DNA from: Carpediemonas membranifera
Taxonomy: Eukaryota > Fornicata
Reading direction: 5' to 3'
Length of the DNA stretch: 64,000 nucleotides
Assembly: GCA_019828565.1 (NCBI GenBank)
Contig: JAHDYR010000009.1
Span: 124,001 to 188,000 of the forward strand
Shown here: positions 10,143 to 21,009 of the stretch, piece after piece
Numbering within the stretch: position 1 is the stretch's first letter
Layout of the letters: each line of letters opens with the position of its first letter
Program-made: the position numbers and the translations under genes
Notes under the pieces: model-generated
Told to the model about the DNA's origin: nothing
The model's input: the letters and a program-made list of their open reading frames with translations, nothing else
Database searches by the model: none

Positions 10143-10267
10143 TGTGCTCGAGAGGACGGAAAAACAACTTGGTGCTTTAGTCAAAGAGAAGTCGACACAA
10201 CAGTGTCGACCGGAATGGCGGATCGAATCGCCAATCAAATAAAATATTTGATTGGCACACTGCCACA
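10143..10267 (-). repeat. 3' LTR of element B (125 bp)
   Basis: TGTGCTCGAGAGG ... CACTGCCACA on plus, identical by eye to 19352-19476. Preceded by the TSD ATAG (10139-10142). Internal self-complementary segments include GTCGACAC/GTGTCGAC and a 14-bp run CAAATAAAATATTTG. Confidence 0.95.
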
Positions 10268-10297
10268 CTACCTCCCCAGAGGCGGAGCCCGAGACCT

Positions 10298-12205
10298 TCA
10301 AGAGCGGTCAAAGCTCATTTCCGCCTGGCGACAGGCGCACAGCGGGTCCTGCAGCAGGACACGGGCGGACATGTCGGAAACTTCCATGGTCTTATCGGTC
10401 GTGATGTGTTGGATGATCGACGACGACGTGTGGTCACCGCGGCGTAGATATCTGAACGGACCGCGCCAGTTTGCCTCGATCTTGGCGGACTTCGAGCGAA
10501 GGAGGAGTACGAGAGAGCCGGGCTCGTGCGTGGGGGGCACATTGGTGGGAATTGCAGCCTTCTTGGCGGCGTAGCGAGCGAGGGCTTCGCGGGCGGCCTT
10601 TAGGCGCGAAGGATCGGCCTTCCCTTCGGTGAATGGGAAGAGGATGTCCAGAGGAGAGGCCTTGGTGGACGAAACCTGCTTGGAATTGAGGATAAGCTCG
10701 ACAGAGGGCAGATGTTCGTCCCAGGGTTGCATCGTAGCGGGCTTGATGATCTTTTCGATCTCGAAGTTGTACCTTTCCACAATGCCGTTGGACTGTGGGC
10801 TGTAAGGGGCGGAAAAGCGGTGATTCAACGAGAGTGCGCATGTAAGCTCATCTATTAGCTTCGCTGTGAACTGCGAGCCGTTGTCGGACTGGAACTCGCG
10901 AGGTACGCCGTAGGCACCGCAGTAAGCATAAAGTGCGCGAGCGGCCGCGAGGGCGTCAGTGGACGTGGCTGGGAACAGTCTGATGTACCTGGAGAAGGTG
11001 TCCACGATCGAGATGATGTAGGAGTTTCCCGACGACGTGGTGGGTAGGGGCCCAAGAGTGTCGACCTGAACTCTGTGGAAAGGAGCGTCCGAGGAGGATG
11101 GGTGATACGCGATGGGGCACTCTCTGGCAGGGGCATGCAGCTGGCAGTGGGGGCAGGCCTTGATCCAGCGTCTGATGTCTTTGTACATGCCAGGCCACGT
11201 GGTCTTGGCGGCTTTGACACGGCGAATGCACTCGTCGACGCCGAAGTGTCCGACCGCGTCATTGTGGACGGCGGAGAACTTGTCGAAGTGAGGCTCTTGG
11301 ACGACAGCGTTGACTACAGGCGCGTCGGGGAGGATCCGGGAGAGGACGTCTGCAATGACGTTGTCGACGCCACGGACGTGCTGAATGGTGAAGCGAAACT
11401 CGGATAGTCGTAGGGCCCAGCGGAGAAGCTTTTTGACAGTCGGGGCCTTCCGTCTGAGTTGGACGAGGTTGCTATGGTCGGTGTGGACATGTAGGTCAGA
11501 CTTGATCTGGAAGAGGGGTTCGAAGACCTTGTTGGTGAGGACAGAGATCACGGCATGCAACTCTTGTTCGTATGTTGACCAATTCGACATGGTCTTGTCG
11601 TAGGTCTTCTGGAAACAGGCCAGAATTGAGCGAGTACCGTCCTCCTCATCTTGTATTAGCACGCCTCCTTCGCCAAGTGATGAAGCGTCGGTGTAAATGT
11701 GCCAGGGTCTATCGAGGTCTGGGTATGTTAGGCTGATGTGAAGCGCCAACTGGGACTTGATGTCGTCAAAAGCAGTCAGTTGTTCCTCGCCGAAGACGAA
11801 CTCGCCGGCTCTGAGTGACCGGTTGAGTGTGGCGAGTGACTTGGTGGCGTCAGGCAGGAACTGTGCGATGTAGTTGATCTTTCCGAGGATTGACTTCAAC
11901 TCAGACTGGTCCCGGGGGGGCCTGAGGCTGACGATGGCCTGGATGCGGTCGGGGTCGACATGTATGCCATTTCGGTCGACGATAAAGCCGACCGATCTGA
12001 CCTCGGAGGCGCCGATGACGCATTTTGCGGGCGAGAGCTTGAGGTTATGCTCCCGCAAGGCCATGAATATGGTGCGCAGGTCGTCGATGAACGTGTCATC
12101 TGAGTGGGCGGCCTCGAGGATGTCGTCGAGGTACGCCTTGCAGCGGCCGGTGGCAATGGCGGGTGCCATGACGGCCTGGATGGTACGCTGGAAGTACGAG
12201 GGCGC
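10298..12205 (-). CDS. RT C-terminus-RNase H-integrase of element B
   Basis: Second half of the B pol gene, open over about 635 codons. It begins at SAPSYFQRTIQ in the RT palm, carries the RT active site YLDD near 12130 and RNase H (YTDASSLGEGG near 11685, HTDHSN near 11490). Integrase follows with an HHCC zinc domain (HFGVDECIRR ... CPHC), D in VDTLGP, D in QSDNGSQF and E in YSPQSNGIVERYN. No chromodomain is present, unlike A, C, F, H and I. The first half is at 17501-17911; removing element C and one GCGC copy rejoins PFGLASAPSYFQ in frame. The stop is 30 bases from the LTR. Confidence 0.92.
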   Translation of the reverse strand, partial: APSYFQRTIQAVMAPAIATGRCKAYLDDILEAAHSDDTFIDDLRTIFMALREHNLKLSPAKCVIGASEVRSVGFIVDRNGIHVDPDRIQAIVSLRPPRDQSELKSILGKINYIAQFLPDATKSLATLNRSLRAGEFVFGEEQLTAFDDIKSQLALHISLTYPDLDRPWHIYTDASSLGEGGVLIQDEEDGTRSILACFQKTYDKTMSNWSTYEQELHAVISVLTNKVFEPLFQIKSDLHVHTDHSNLVQLRRKAPTVKKLLRWALRLSEFRFTIQHVRGVDNVIADVLSRILPDAPVVNAVVQEPHFDKFSAVHNDAVGHFGVDECIRRVKAAKTTWPGMYKDIRRWIKACPHCQLHAPARECPIAYHPSSSDAPFHRVQVDTLGPLPTTSSGNSYIISIVDTFSRYIRLFPATSTDALAAARALYAYCGAYGVPREFQSDNGSQFTAKLIDELTCALSLNHRFSAPYSPQSNGIVERYNFEIEKIIKPATMQPWDEHLPSVELILNSKQVSSTKASPLDILFPFTEGKADPSRLKAAREALARYAAKKAAIPTNVPPTHEPGSLVLLLRSKSAKIEANWRGPFRYLRRGDHTSSSIIQHITTDKTMEVSDMSARVLLQDPLCACRQAEMSFDRS

Positions 12206-12329
12206 TGTCAGGGTCCTACCCATTGTTTACATAGTTGATATATTTATTATTGCCATATTTACCACAGCAGGGTCAAACCCTCTCTTCTTTGCTTTTACTA
12301 AAAGTTCTTCTAAGTCTTGACAGACCACA
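12206..12329 (+). repeat. 5' LTR of element C (124 bp)
   Basis: TGTCAGGGTCC ... GACAGACCACA, matching 17373-17496 along its whole length. AT-rich centre (TTGATATATTTATTATTG). Confidence 0.95.
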
Positions 12330-12340
12330 ATACTAGTATT
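12329..12340 (+). promoter_or_regulatory. 12-bp palindrome at the inner edge of the C 5' LTR
   Basis: AATACTAGTATT, self-complementary; its first A is the last base of the LTR. The gag ATG follows 11 bases later. Confidence 0.65.
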
Positions 12341-12351
12341 CCCCTTTCATC

Positions 12352-15300
12352 ATGACATTTAAGAACAAAGAAAAAGCGGTTCCCCCGCTATTCCGCGACC
12401 CTTCAATGAAGGCGTTGCTTGATTTTTACCTTCACCTCCAAACGTACCGTTCCCTCGGCGGTAAGGCCGATATCTCCGAACTCGTCGATCCATCTATCGC
12501 TGACTATGTCTCGCAATGCATCGACGAGGCCGGTAACTCCGAAGACGATGATTACGTACCGTTACTGATGGCAACTACCGAGCGCCGCCGTCAAAAGCGC
12601 AACTTCAGCGATCTACGAATCCTCAAGCGCCTAGGCAGCGTACTGCGTCCCAGCAGATCCACCGCTCAGCTCGATCTTTTCCGTCTACGCGCCAAGACCT
12701 TCGACCCCGTCGAGGTCAATAACGTCAATCGGAAGTTCAAGGCGCTCCAGCTGTTAGTCAATCCAGATGTACCTGAGGATGTGCTCAAAGAGACGTACTG
12801 CAGATGCTTCCGCGTGCAAGGATCCAACACGATCATGTACAAGGTCAAGGAGCTCGCAGAAGGCCTCGACATCCCCTCGATCATGCCGAAAGTCATGGCA
12901 ATGTCACGCGACCTACAGGAGTCGCAAGAGATGGTGAACTCCTTCTCCCCCGCTGCTGCCCGTCCCAGAGCTCCACATGTTCACGAGCGCGAGCCACGCA
13001 GTGACCACCAAGATCCCTCGGAGCGCCACGACCGCCAAGGTTCGAAGCCCATAGTGAAGCCCAACCGTCAGAACAAGCCCAAGAAGCAGTACGTGTGCTA
13101 CAACTGCGGTAAGCCCGGGCATCCGTCTTTCAAGTGCGCTGAGCCGAAGGCATTCTGCCCTAAGTGCCACAAGTCAGGACACCTGGCCGATTACTGCCCT
13201 ACCAAGAAGGGAGTAAATCAGCGTCGGTGTGTTCATTCTGTTTCGGATTCAAAATTCGTCGCGGCCCTGAATGCCCCGAAGGAGATTTCCCCGGGTGACC
13301 TCCCTGTAGTGAACGCTCGTCTCGGCAAGCGCAAAGCCAATTCTTTACTCGACTCTGGTGCCAACTGTTCCACCATAAGCCCCAGACTAGTCGACGAGAA
13401 ACGCTGCAAATGGATCTCGAGAGAACCCACGCAAATCCACACCGTCGGAGATACCCGTCAAGCAGAAGGCGAGGTAGAAGTAACCCTCAAGCTGGATCCA
13501 TCTCCGTTCACTCCTCATGGTTGTACACTCACTCTCCGCGCCTACGTGATAGACACTGCGTTCGACATCATCATCGGATTTCCTCAGATGGTAAGTCTCG
13601 GACTCTTGCCAAGCGCCATTCCCAGCTCCTCCGACCCGACTGAGGACTCTAGTGAGACCCCACCGGCCACGAAATACATCGCACAAGCCATGTCCGAGCT
13701 GTCCCAAGAGGCACGCGACCGACAGTCGTCTATACTTCGACGATACGCCTCCAACTTCAAAGAGCGTGATGCGCCTAGCCTACTAGACCCCTACGACCTG
13801 GTGATCAAGGGAAACAAGGTCGTGAACGTCCGTCCATACTTCGTGCCTCCTCCTAAGGTCCCCATCGTTAAGGAGCACGTTGACACCTTGCTTGCAAAAG
13901 GCTTCATAGAGGCCTGTCAGTCTGATTATTCTAGCCCGACGATCGTTGTCCCCAAGAAGGGTGAGAAGACGCGGTTCGTGGTCGATTTCCGGGAAATTAA
14001 CTCCTTGACCGAGCCGTTTGACTATCCGATTCCTCGCATTGACGAGATCTTGGCACAATTGAGTCGCAAGAGGATCTTCGCCACTCTTGACCTTGCCGCA
14101 GGTTACCACCAAATCGCGCTAACCGAGCGTTGTCGCCACCTAACGGCCTTCCGAACTGTCTTCGGACAGTATCAGTACACTCGCATGCCGTTTGGCCTGC
14201 GGAACGCTGGGGCTTATTTCCAGCGCGCGATGGAGACTGCGTTCGAGGGTCTGGTCGGATCTTCCTGCATTATCTATATTGATGACATTATTGTAATGGG
14301 AGACTCTGAGGCAGAGTATCTGGATAACCTAGAGCGAGTGATGGCCCGAGTCGAAAAGATGAGACTCCACCTGGGTCGGGATAAGTGCCAGTTCGGCTGT
14401 GCCGAAGTTGAATTCTTGGGGTGGATCATCCACAATGGTACGGTTCGCATTTCACCTCAGCGTGTTGAAGATATAGCACAGTTGAAAGTCCCGAAGTCCA
14501 CAAGAGGGTTCCAGGCCCTTCATGGGTTCCTGAACTACTTCCGCGATCATATCCCTTTCTTCGCCGAGCGAGTCAAGCCTATAACGGATGCAATGTCCGG
14601 TAAGACGAGTTCTACAAGCGCTGACGTCTCCAAAGCACTAGAAGACGCGAAAGCCGCCCTCTGCTCCGCGGATGCACTCGCGATCTTCGACGCCACGCGT
14701 CCACACGTTGTTATGACTGACGCTTCCGCCGTGGGATACGGAGCGGTTCTCCTCCAAGACGGCAAGCCCGTCTGCTATCTATCGAAGGCATTTAATGATG
14801 TACAGTCGCGGTGGAGTGTTGGTGAAAAAGAGGCGTACGCCATTGTGTCCGCGCTCCAGGCCTGGCGCAAGTTCTTGTGCTGGGAGCGCTTCGAGATCAA
14901 GACCGACCACCGTAACTTGCTCTATATGTATAAGTCGGTCAACGCTAAGGTCAGGCGCTGGGCCGATTCTATCGCCGATCTCGATTTCACTATCTCCCAC
15001 GTTCCCGGCCTCGATAACGGTGCCGCTGACGGTTTGTCTAGGGTGTTTGCCATGGCCAAGAAGACAGCAACGACCGAACAGATTCACCAAGCTCACTTGT
15101 TCGCTGACGTCCACCTGTCGAGACGTCTTACGATCGAGCGCCTCCGTGGCCAAGGACTGTCAGTCTCACGCGATGCAGTTGATAGGGTCGTATCCGACTG
15201 TCCGATCTGCCAAGTCCTCGATCGGCCGCCGGTCGACCAACCCGACGGTCTCCACACAGCTGTTGACACCCCACTACAACGCGTGGCAATCGACACGATG

Positions 15301-16332
15301 GGTCCTTTGCCGTCCTGTGACGGGTACTCGTATATTACCGTCATGGTAGATATGTGCTCTCGCTGGACTGAATTAGTCCCTGCCAAGAGCAACTCCGGAA
15401 AAAGAAGCAGCCGAGGCCTTTATCAATACCTGGGTCCTAAGATATGGAGCGCCGCAAGTACTCCAGTCAGACGGCGGATCCGAGTTTCACAATGGCCTAT
15501 TCCGACGACTATCGCAAGAGGTGGGGTTCCAGCAGCATATCACCACCGCGTACCATCCTCAGGCCAATGGGATGGTGGAAAGAGCGAACCAACAAGTCGA
15601 GAGGATCCTTAAGGCCCGTAAGTTCCAGTTAAGAAACCCCAACTGGCTCACACACCTGCCAGTCGCAAGATTCATTGCCAATTCGACGCCGAGAATCCCT
15701 ACGAGGCTGTCCCCGGCCGAGATCATGCTGGGAGCCAACATCACTATCCCATCGACGCTCTATACCACGGACGCTTCCTCCGCAGGCATCACCCAGTCCC
15801 ACCGTAAGGCCGCCGAGGCTGCGGTACAGCTGGCTAAGTCCAGGATCTCAACTATGCGTGAAGAGGCGCTCGCCAGAGCGTCCTCAGTCGCTACGTGCTC
15901 GTCAAGTACGCCAAAAGACCCCCAGATAAGCTGTCGCCGGGGTGGCGTGGCCCAATGCGAAGAGTCGAGTCAGTCAAGCGCGACGGTGTCACCGTGGGCT
16001 ACATTGTACAGGACCTGTCGCAGCCGAGAGACGGCCCGACGATCAAGGTCGACGCTGCCAGAGTCCGACGGTTCAACCCTGGCACCTTGTCCGACACTCA
16101 GATCAAGGAGCTTGCCGCAGCCGCTACCGAGGAGTGGTACGTCGATCGGATCAGCCGCTCAGAGGGTCCCGACGGTAGCAAGAGATGTCCGATGTCCAGA
16201 CGCCGCTATCTGGTGCACTGGACAGGCTTCGAGGACTCTGAAGCCACCCTGCAGGATTACAGCTTCGTCAAAGACTTGGCCGCGCTCACTGAGTACCTAG
16301 AGTCAGAGCAAGCCAAGATCGACGGTCTGTAA
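12352..16332 (+). CDS. Gag-Pol polyprotein of element C (two indels)
   Basis: Single Gag-Pol frame starting 22 bases after the 5' LTR. It holds Gag, two zinc knuckles near residues 248-285 (CYNCGKPGHPSFKC and CPKCHKSGHLADYC), protease motif LLDSGANCS near 333, RT active site YIDD near 641, RNase H TDASAVGYG near 788, and integrase with VDTP/IDTMGP, QSDGGSEF and YHPQANGMVERAN. A chromodomain-like end (RRRYLVHWTGFEDSEAT) stops at 16332. The frame shifts at an A-run near 15400 and again near 15885; identical LTRs suggest these are recent or sequencing errors. It closely resembles the A polyprotein. No separate protease or integrase frame is used, so gag and pol are made as one product. Confidence 0.93.
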
Positions 16333-17372
16333 ATCATGCTCTGCTTGATTTGCGCATTTTCGTTAGCCACAACCTCTAGAAAACAGCATATGATGTTGTT
16401 AATTGATGCTTTGCATACTGAATGGCGAGAGGAGCGCATACTGGAGACCAACGTCATCGCTTCCAGCGAGATAGTACACTGTCTTCCGTCGTAAGACAAC
16501 AAGCAGTTCTTAATGTTAACGCACAAGGTTCTACAGCCTTTTACACCGTGAAGAGAACTATACGCATCGTTTGTCGACGTCAAATGGATTGACGGCGACC
16601 CAAACATGCGTCGACGGTGTGGCGGAGTAAGCAACCACGATGACCAGAATTGAACCTCCATCGCGAGGTCACTGGCCGAGATGACACCCTTTGGCGCACG
16701 TAGCTGGCGTCTATTAGGACCGAAAAGACGACCGGTGCGTGCACACCCATGTTTCGGGCAAGTCAGTACTACTGAAGGAATCGTTACCGTGTAACGCCTC
16801 AATCCATCACATTTGATGTCCTAATGGCGCGATTGATGTTGTTATTTGCATTAAGAGCTTACTCGTGGCGATCGTGTAGTTCTAGGGAGCTCCGAAAGAA
16901 GAAAGCACGAGAACTCGCCAACAAAGCCCTACTGAGGCTATTGGAGGTCTTTTTGGACTCTATGTAAGAATAGGCGCAATCAGCGCGAGGACTTGTCCAT
17001 TCCTGAGATCCGAACTCGTTATGTGCCCAAAAGTGCACATTGAAATGTTTGCGTTCTTTACGGCCGAGGTATGGCCGTGGAGGGGCAGGGAGACCTGCAG
17101 TCCCCATTCCCATAACATAGCATGCTCACACAGCGGTACCGCGACAATTTCGAATATTTTCGAATCTTCAGATTCGTTTTGATATCCTTACCGATTATGG
17201 CCTTCTGGGTCCTGCCAAGTCCTAGGAGTGGTCCAGCCGTTGGGGTGGCACCCAACAGGGCTGTATCCAATCGACCAACATCGGGAAATCCTCACCACTC
17301 GCCTATGGCGCAGTGGCCGTGAAGGTGACACCTTGAGGTCATGTCAGCCTATAGGCTGGCATGGAGGGGCAG
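16333..17372 (+). other. 3' region of element C, vestigial antisense-gene locus
   Basis: About 1 kb without a convincing gene, in the position where elements A and F carry the convergent accessory gene. On the minus strand, 17060-17200 resembles the region upstream of that gene in A: a GATTCGAAAATATTCG-like stretch, GCGGTACCGC versus GTGGTACCAC, then GCCCCTCCACGG. A 181-codon minus frame (16257-16802) overlaps the pol end but I see no similarity to the accessory protein, so the gene body may have been lost or replaced. A polypurine tract (ATGGAGGGGCAG) ends at 17372, and a second copy of that motif lies at about 17083-17097. Confidence 0.5.
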
Positions 17373-17496
17373 TGTCAGGGTCCTACCCATTGTTTACATA
17401 GTTGATATATTTATTATTGCCATATTTACCACAGCAGGGTCAAACCCTCTCTTCTTTGCTTTTACTAAAAGTTCTTCTAAGTCTTGACAGACCACA
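17373..17496 (+). repeat. 3' LTR of element C (124 bp)
   Basis: Second copy of the C LTR, followed by the TSD GCGC at 17497-17500. Confidence 0.95.
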
Positions 17497-17500
17497 GCGC

Positions 17501-19333
17501 CGAGGCAAGGCCGAACGGGACGCGGGTGTACTGTAGGTAGTCGTCTGGCGTGACAAAGGCGGAGAGGGCTTGTGAATCTTCGTGGAGGGGAAGCTGGTGA
17601 TATCCCTTGACGAGGTCAAGAGCAGCGAACCACTTCGCGCCGCGCATGGACATCAGAAACTCTCTGATGTTAGGTAGCGGGAAGTTATCCTCCACGAGGT
17701 GCTTGTTCAGCTCCGAGTAGTCGACGCACATGCGTGTCTTGTCTTTCTGCTTGACGAGGACGATAGGTGAGGCGAAAGGGCCTTTGGAGGGAGTGACGAT
17801 GCCATTCTGGGCGAGCTCCGCTACGATCTCCTTCGTCTTCTTCCTGTTATCAGGCGAGAGGCGGCGCGGCTTAATCTGCACGAGGGTATCGTCCTTGACG
17901 TGCAAGACCATGGGGGAACGTTGGCCGGTTCAGGACCGAGCGGCTCGAAGATGTCTGAGAACTCTCGCAGAAGTGGCACGACGCGAGAGCGGAGCTCGTC
18001 CGAGGGTATTTGGACTGACTGCCAGCCCGAGCGGTAGTCTGCAAGGGCTGACTGTAGCCTTGATCCGGACACCGAGAACACTGGGAGGACGACGTCGTCA
18101 GCCGCTGGCGTAGAGTGTGTGAGCCCAAGCGATAGGCCGTCTGAAGTGAGAACGCCGAGGTCTCTGAGAGTGTCGCACCCGATTAGAGGACACTGGCGGC
18201 CAGGGAGGATGATGAAACGGACGGAGACAGCGACAGGGAATCCGGCGAGGCCCGTGAAGAGGATGGGCGCATCTACGGCCTGATTGACGGTGATTGAGCT
18301 GCCGTCGGCGAGAATGACCGACACGGGGTCGATGCTGGTGCGGGGGAGCTGCCATATCTTTGCGTAACGATCACTCGTGCATGAGATTGCTGCGCCCGTG
18401 TCAATGATGGCTTGGAAGTGGGACGTGCCGCATGAGGCGGGCACCTTAAGGGCGTCGGCTCCGCGGCTTTTCGCGAAGTTGACCTGTGTCTGGGGACCAC
18501 GTGACTGACGAGAGGGGCAATCTCGGTCGAAGTGGTTGCCCTGACAGTGGCGACAGGGGCGTGCCGGCTGCCGGGTGTTGTCGCCCGAGGGCCCGGTGTT
18601 GCCGTTATTGTTGGCTGGAGTGGAGCTCTGGGCGTAGTAGCCGTATCGGAGAGCCTCCTCGCGGGCGTTGTCGTCGCGTTTGGCAACGCGGAGGGCAAGG
18701 CGCTGGAGATCATCCATGGCGGTGGGCTTGCGTTCAGCCTTCTTGAACTTCATGACCTCCTTGAAGGGCTTCGGACGTAGGTTGTCGGTGAAGATCCTCA
18801 TACAGTCTTTCAGAAAGCCTGAGGGGGATTGAGGATCGGGATCGTCGTCATCAGGGGCATCACCGTCGACGTGCCTTACAGGGACGATGGCTGCTTCTTC
18901 GTAGTCGCTGTCGGAGCTGCTGTCGGATTCGGAGTCGGAGTCGTTGTCGTCATCACGTTGTAGTACGGTGTGCAGGTTAAAAACCTCGTTGAAGCGGTGG
19001 ATATAGTCTCGGACTAGAACGATTCTTGACTTCTTGTGCGTTGCGTCTACGGCACAGACAATCTTATCGAGACGTTCCTTGAGTGAGAGTAGGTCTTGGA
19101 GCGATCAGACGCTCGATGAGGTGACCCACCTCTTCGTCAGTAAGCGTGTCCAGATCGGCATCGAACTGGAGCTCGAGGGCGTTGTAGAGGTCGTCGTCTA
19201 AAAACAGGGAGATCTTGGCCTCGGGGTAGTATACCTGGAACTTTCTGAATGAGCGCTTGGCAGCCCGCCAAGAGTCGGCGGAAAGACCGGCCAAGGGGAT
19301 ACTGGGCTGCTCTATGGGAGTAGGCAACACCAT
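17501..19333 (-). pseudogene. Gag-protease-RT N-terminus of element B
   Basis: First part of the B coding region. Gag begins at the ATG 19333-19331, 18 bases from the 5' LTR. A one-base shift near 19100 separates the N-terminal gag from the rest, which includes an Asp/Ser-rich stretch, a single zinc knuckle (CRHCQGNHFDRDC) near 18540 and the protease motif IIDTGAA near 18400. Another shift near 17910, in a C-run before ATGG, leads to the RT fingers and palm (MCVDYSELN, then RVPFGLAS), which end at 17501 where element C inserted. The 17910 shift could be a programmed site, since protease and RT otherwise look intact. Confidence 0.85.
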
Positions 19334-19340
19334 GATGGAG

Positions 19341-19352
19341 AGTATTAATACT
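19341..19352 (-). promoter_or_regulatory. 12-bp palindrome at the inner edge of the B 5' LTR
   Basis: AGTATTAATACT, self-complementary and overlapping the LTR by one base. The gag ATG is 7 bases further on. Confidence 0.65.
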
Positions 19353-19476
19353 GTGCTCGAGAGGACGGAAAAACAACTTGGTGCTTTAGTCAAAGAGAAG
19401 TCGACACAACAGTGTCGACCGGAATGGCGGATCGAATCGCCAATCAAATAAAATATTTGATTGGCACACTGCCACA
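19352..19476 (-). repeat. 5' LTR of element B (125 bp)
   Basis: Copy identical by eye to 10143-10267, followed on plus by the TSD ATAG (19477-19480). Confidence 0.95.
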
Positions 19477-20151
19477 ATAGGCTAGCACGGGCCGGAGCAG
19501 GATGAGACGCTTCACCTCTTCAAAGGCTTGCTGTTGGGCGTGTGCCCAGACGAACGGGACTTTGGCCTTGGTTAGGTCGACGATTGGGGCCACCACGGAA
19601 GAGTAGTTGGGGATAAACTCTCTGAGATAGTTCGTCATGCCCGTAAAAGAGCGCACTTCAGCCACGTTGGGAGGGCCTCTCATGGCCTGAATGGCGGCGA
19701 CGCGCTCGGATGAAGTGCGGATGCCCTTCTTGGAGATCAAATGTCCAACATATTCGACCTCCGGTCTAGCGAAGGTGCACTTGTCGGTGCCAAGTCGGAA
19801 TTGATGTTGGTGGAGGCGATCGAAAACCAGACGGGTGTTAGCGTCAAGTTCCTCAAGGGAGTTCCCGTGGATGATGACGTCGTCCAGATAGACCTCGCAT
19901 ACGCGACCCACGAGACCGTTCAGGACAGAGATCATCATCCGCTGGAAGAAGGTTGGGGCACAGCGCAGCGAAGGGTAGACGCTTTAACTCAAACAGGCCA
20001 TTGGGCGTAGCGAAGGCTGTGAGGGGCTGCGAGTCCTCTGCGATCGGCACCTGATGATAACCTGAGACCAGATCAATGGTGGTGTAGTACTGGTGGCCGG
20101 CCAGGCGGCGGTGAAGCTCCGCCGGGTTGCTGAGGGGATACTGCAGGGGGA
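19477..20151 (-). pseudogene. RT palm and thumb of element D
   Basis: Middle piece of the D pol gene. It runs from LQYPLSNPAEL (20151) through TTIDLVSGYHQVP, the active site YLDD (about 19890) and the connection region KVPFVWAHAQQQAFEEV to RPVLAY, where element B inserted. One indel near 19950 (around FELKRLPF) breaks the frame. The upstream piece at 57089-57605 joins in frame (RRLNEKTVP to LQYPLS) when element A and one GGGA are removed. Confidence 0.88.
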
Positions 20152-20272
20152 TGTAGTCCGTTAGGGACAAGAAAGCTTTACAGGGAAAAGAGACGACACC
20201 AAATGTGTCGACAGAAACCTGAAGACGATGTAAATAATACAACTATGTAAATATTGGGTAAGACCCACGACA
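20152..20272 (-). repeat. 3' LTR of element A (121 bp)
   Basis: TGTAGTCCGTTAGGG ... GACCCACGACA on plus, matching 56968-57088 throughout. Confidence 0.95.
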
Positions 20273-20342
20273 CCGCCCCTCCATGGACCCCAAAGGGGTC
20301 ATGGCCTCAGGCGTATGCCACTCGAACGAATGTGCGATGAGG
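20273..20342 (-). other. 3' end of element A with polypurine tract
   Basis: Adjoins the 3' LTR. On minus it reads CCATGGAGGGGCGG next to the LTR, a polypurine tract like that of element C. The rest of A's 3' region continues at 36085 after element H. A small inverted repeat, GACCCC/GGGGTC, lies just inside. Confidence 0.75.
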
Positions 20343-20412
20343 TGCGGCGGCAAACGGAATTCTCTTTACATAAACTGCACTGACTCGAGCGCCGTCGTGT
20401 GTTACCACAACA
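20343..20412 (-). repeat. 3' LTR of element H (70 bp)
   Basis: TGCGGCGGCAAACGG ... TTACCACAACA on plus, the same as 36015-36084. The adjacent minus-strand polypurine tract reads GAGGGGGTAGAG and contains the pol stop codon TAG. Confidence 0.95.
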
Positions 20413-20414
20413 CT

Positions 20415-20993
20415 CTACCCCCTCGTCTTCTTCCAAGCGAGGGAGTTGTCATGGATGTAGCTGATAACAAATACATTGTCCCAGTTGTCGGGCCCGTATC
20501 TCTCCCAGGTGGGATTGGAATAGCCCACCCATTCTACTAAGATCTCCCGAACGCCACGCTTGATCCGGTGTTTCCGGACGGCTTGGACTTGGAACTCTTC
20601 TGAGTCTGTCGCGGCCAATCTCCTGCCCTCATCAAGGTCAGGGACGGTGACTCTGCTGAGTCGTGACACATGCACAACCCGCACACTGTCGTCGACTAGT
20701 GAGCCTATCTCGACAGCCTTATGCTCGAGGACTCTTAGTACCTTATAGGGTCCCTTGAGGCCATGTAGCTTCGATTTGTTCACTGGCCTCTCCAGGACGA
20801 AGTCCCCTGCGCTGAGTTGAGTCGCTTCAGTGTCATCCCTAAAGTGCTCGACGGCGAGGTGCTCATCTCGAATGACCTTCACCACGTCTTCCTGAAGGCG
20901 TCGGAGGTTGTCTAGGGCCGTCTTGACGTCCCTAACCACATCAATCTTAGAGGGTGCCGCCGGCGGTGTCCTCCGCAGCTGGCCGATCTCCAC
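20415..20993 (-). CDS. Integrase C-terminus and chromodomain of element H
   Basis: Last part of the H pol gene, separated from the rest by the LINE. It includes the post-integrase linker (SAGDFVLERPVNKSKLHG, LKGPYKVLRVLEH) and a chromodomain (REILVEWVGYSNPTWERYGP). The upstream part ends in VLYGRY at 32333; the 16-bp LINE target duplication encodes LYGRY on both sides. The stop is inside the polypurine tract, 2 bases from the LTR. Confidence 0.9.
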   Translation of the reverse strand: MEIGQLRRTPPAAPSKIDVVRDVKTALDNLRRLQEDVVKVIRDEHLAVEHFRDDTEATQLSAGDFVLERPVNKSKLHGLKGPYKVLRVLEHKAVEIGSLVDDSVRVVHVSRLSRVTVPDLDEGRRLAATDSEEFQVQAVRKHRIKRGVREILVEWVGYSNPTWERYGPDNWDNVFVISYIHDNSLAWKKTRG

Positions 20994-21009
20994 GTAGCGC
21001 CCATACAGG
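20994..21009 (-). repeat. LINE target-site duplication, 3' copy
   Basis: GTAGCGCCCATACAGG, repeated exactly at 32317-32332. It defines the LINE's 3' end. Confidence 0.93.

Larger units (their letters stand above)
12206..17496 (+). mobile_element. Ty3/gypsy element C, complete, 5.29 kb
   Basis: Plus-strand retrotransposon with two 124-bp LTRs that appear identical, the 4-bp TSD GCGC (12202-12205 and 17497-17500), gag-pol from 12352 to 16332 and about 1 kb of 3' sequence before the polypurine tract (GGAGGGGCAG) and 3' LTR. It interrupts the RT of element B. Confidence 0.96.
10143..19476 (-). mobile_element. Ty3/gypsy element B, split by element C
   Basis: Minus-strand retrotransposon with two 125-bp LTRs (10143-10267 and 19352-19476) that look identical base for base and are flanked by the 4-bp duplication ATAG. 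A G-rich polypurine tract (GGGGAGGTAG on minus) abuts the 3' LTR. Element C (12206-17496) interrupts its RT. B itself interrupts the RNase H of element D. Confidence 0.95.

Noticed and set aside
16257-16802. 181-codon minus frame in element C as the accessory gene
   Set aside because: Position fits, but no block of the A or F accessory protein is recognisable and the frame overlaps the end of pol.
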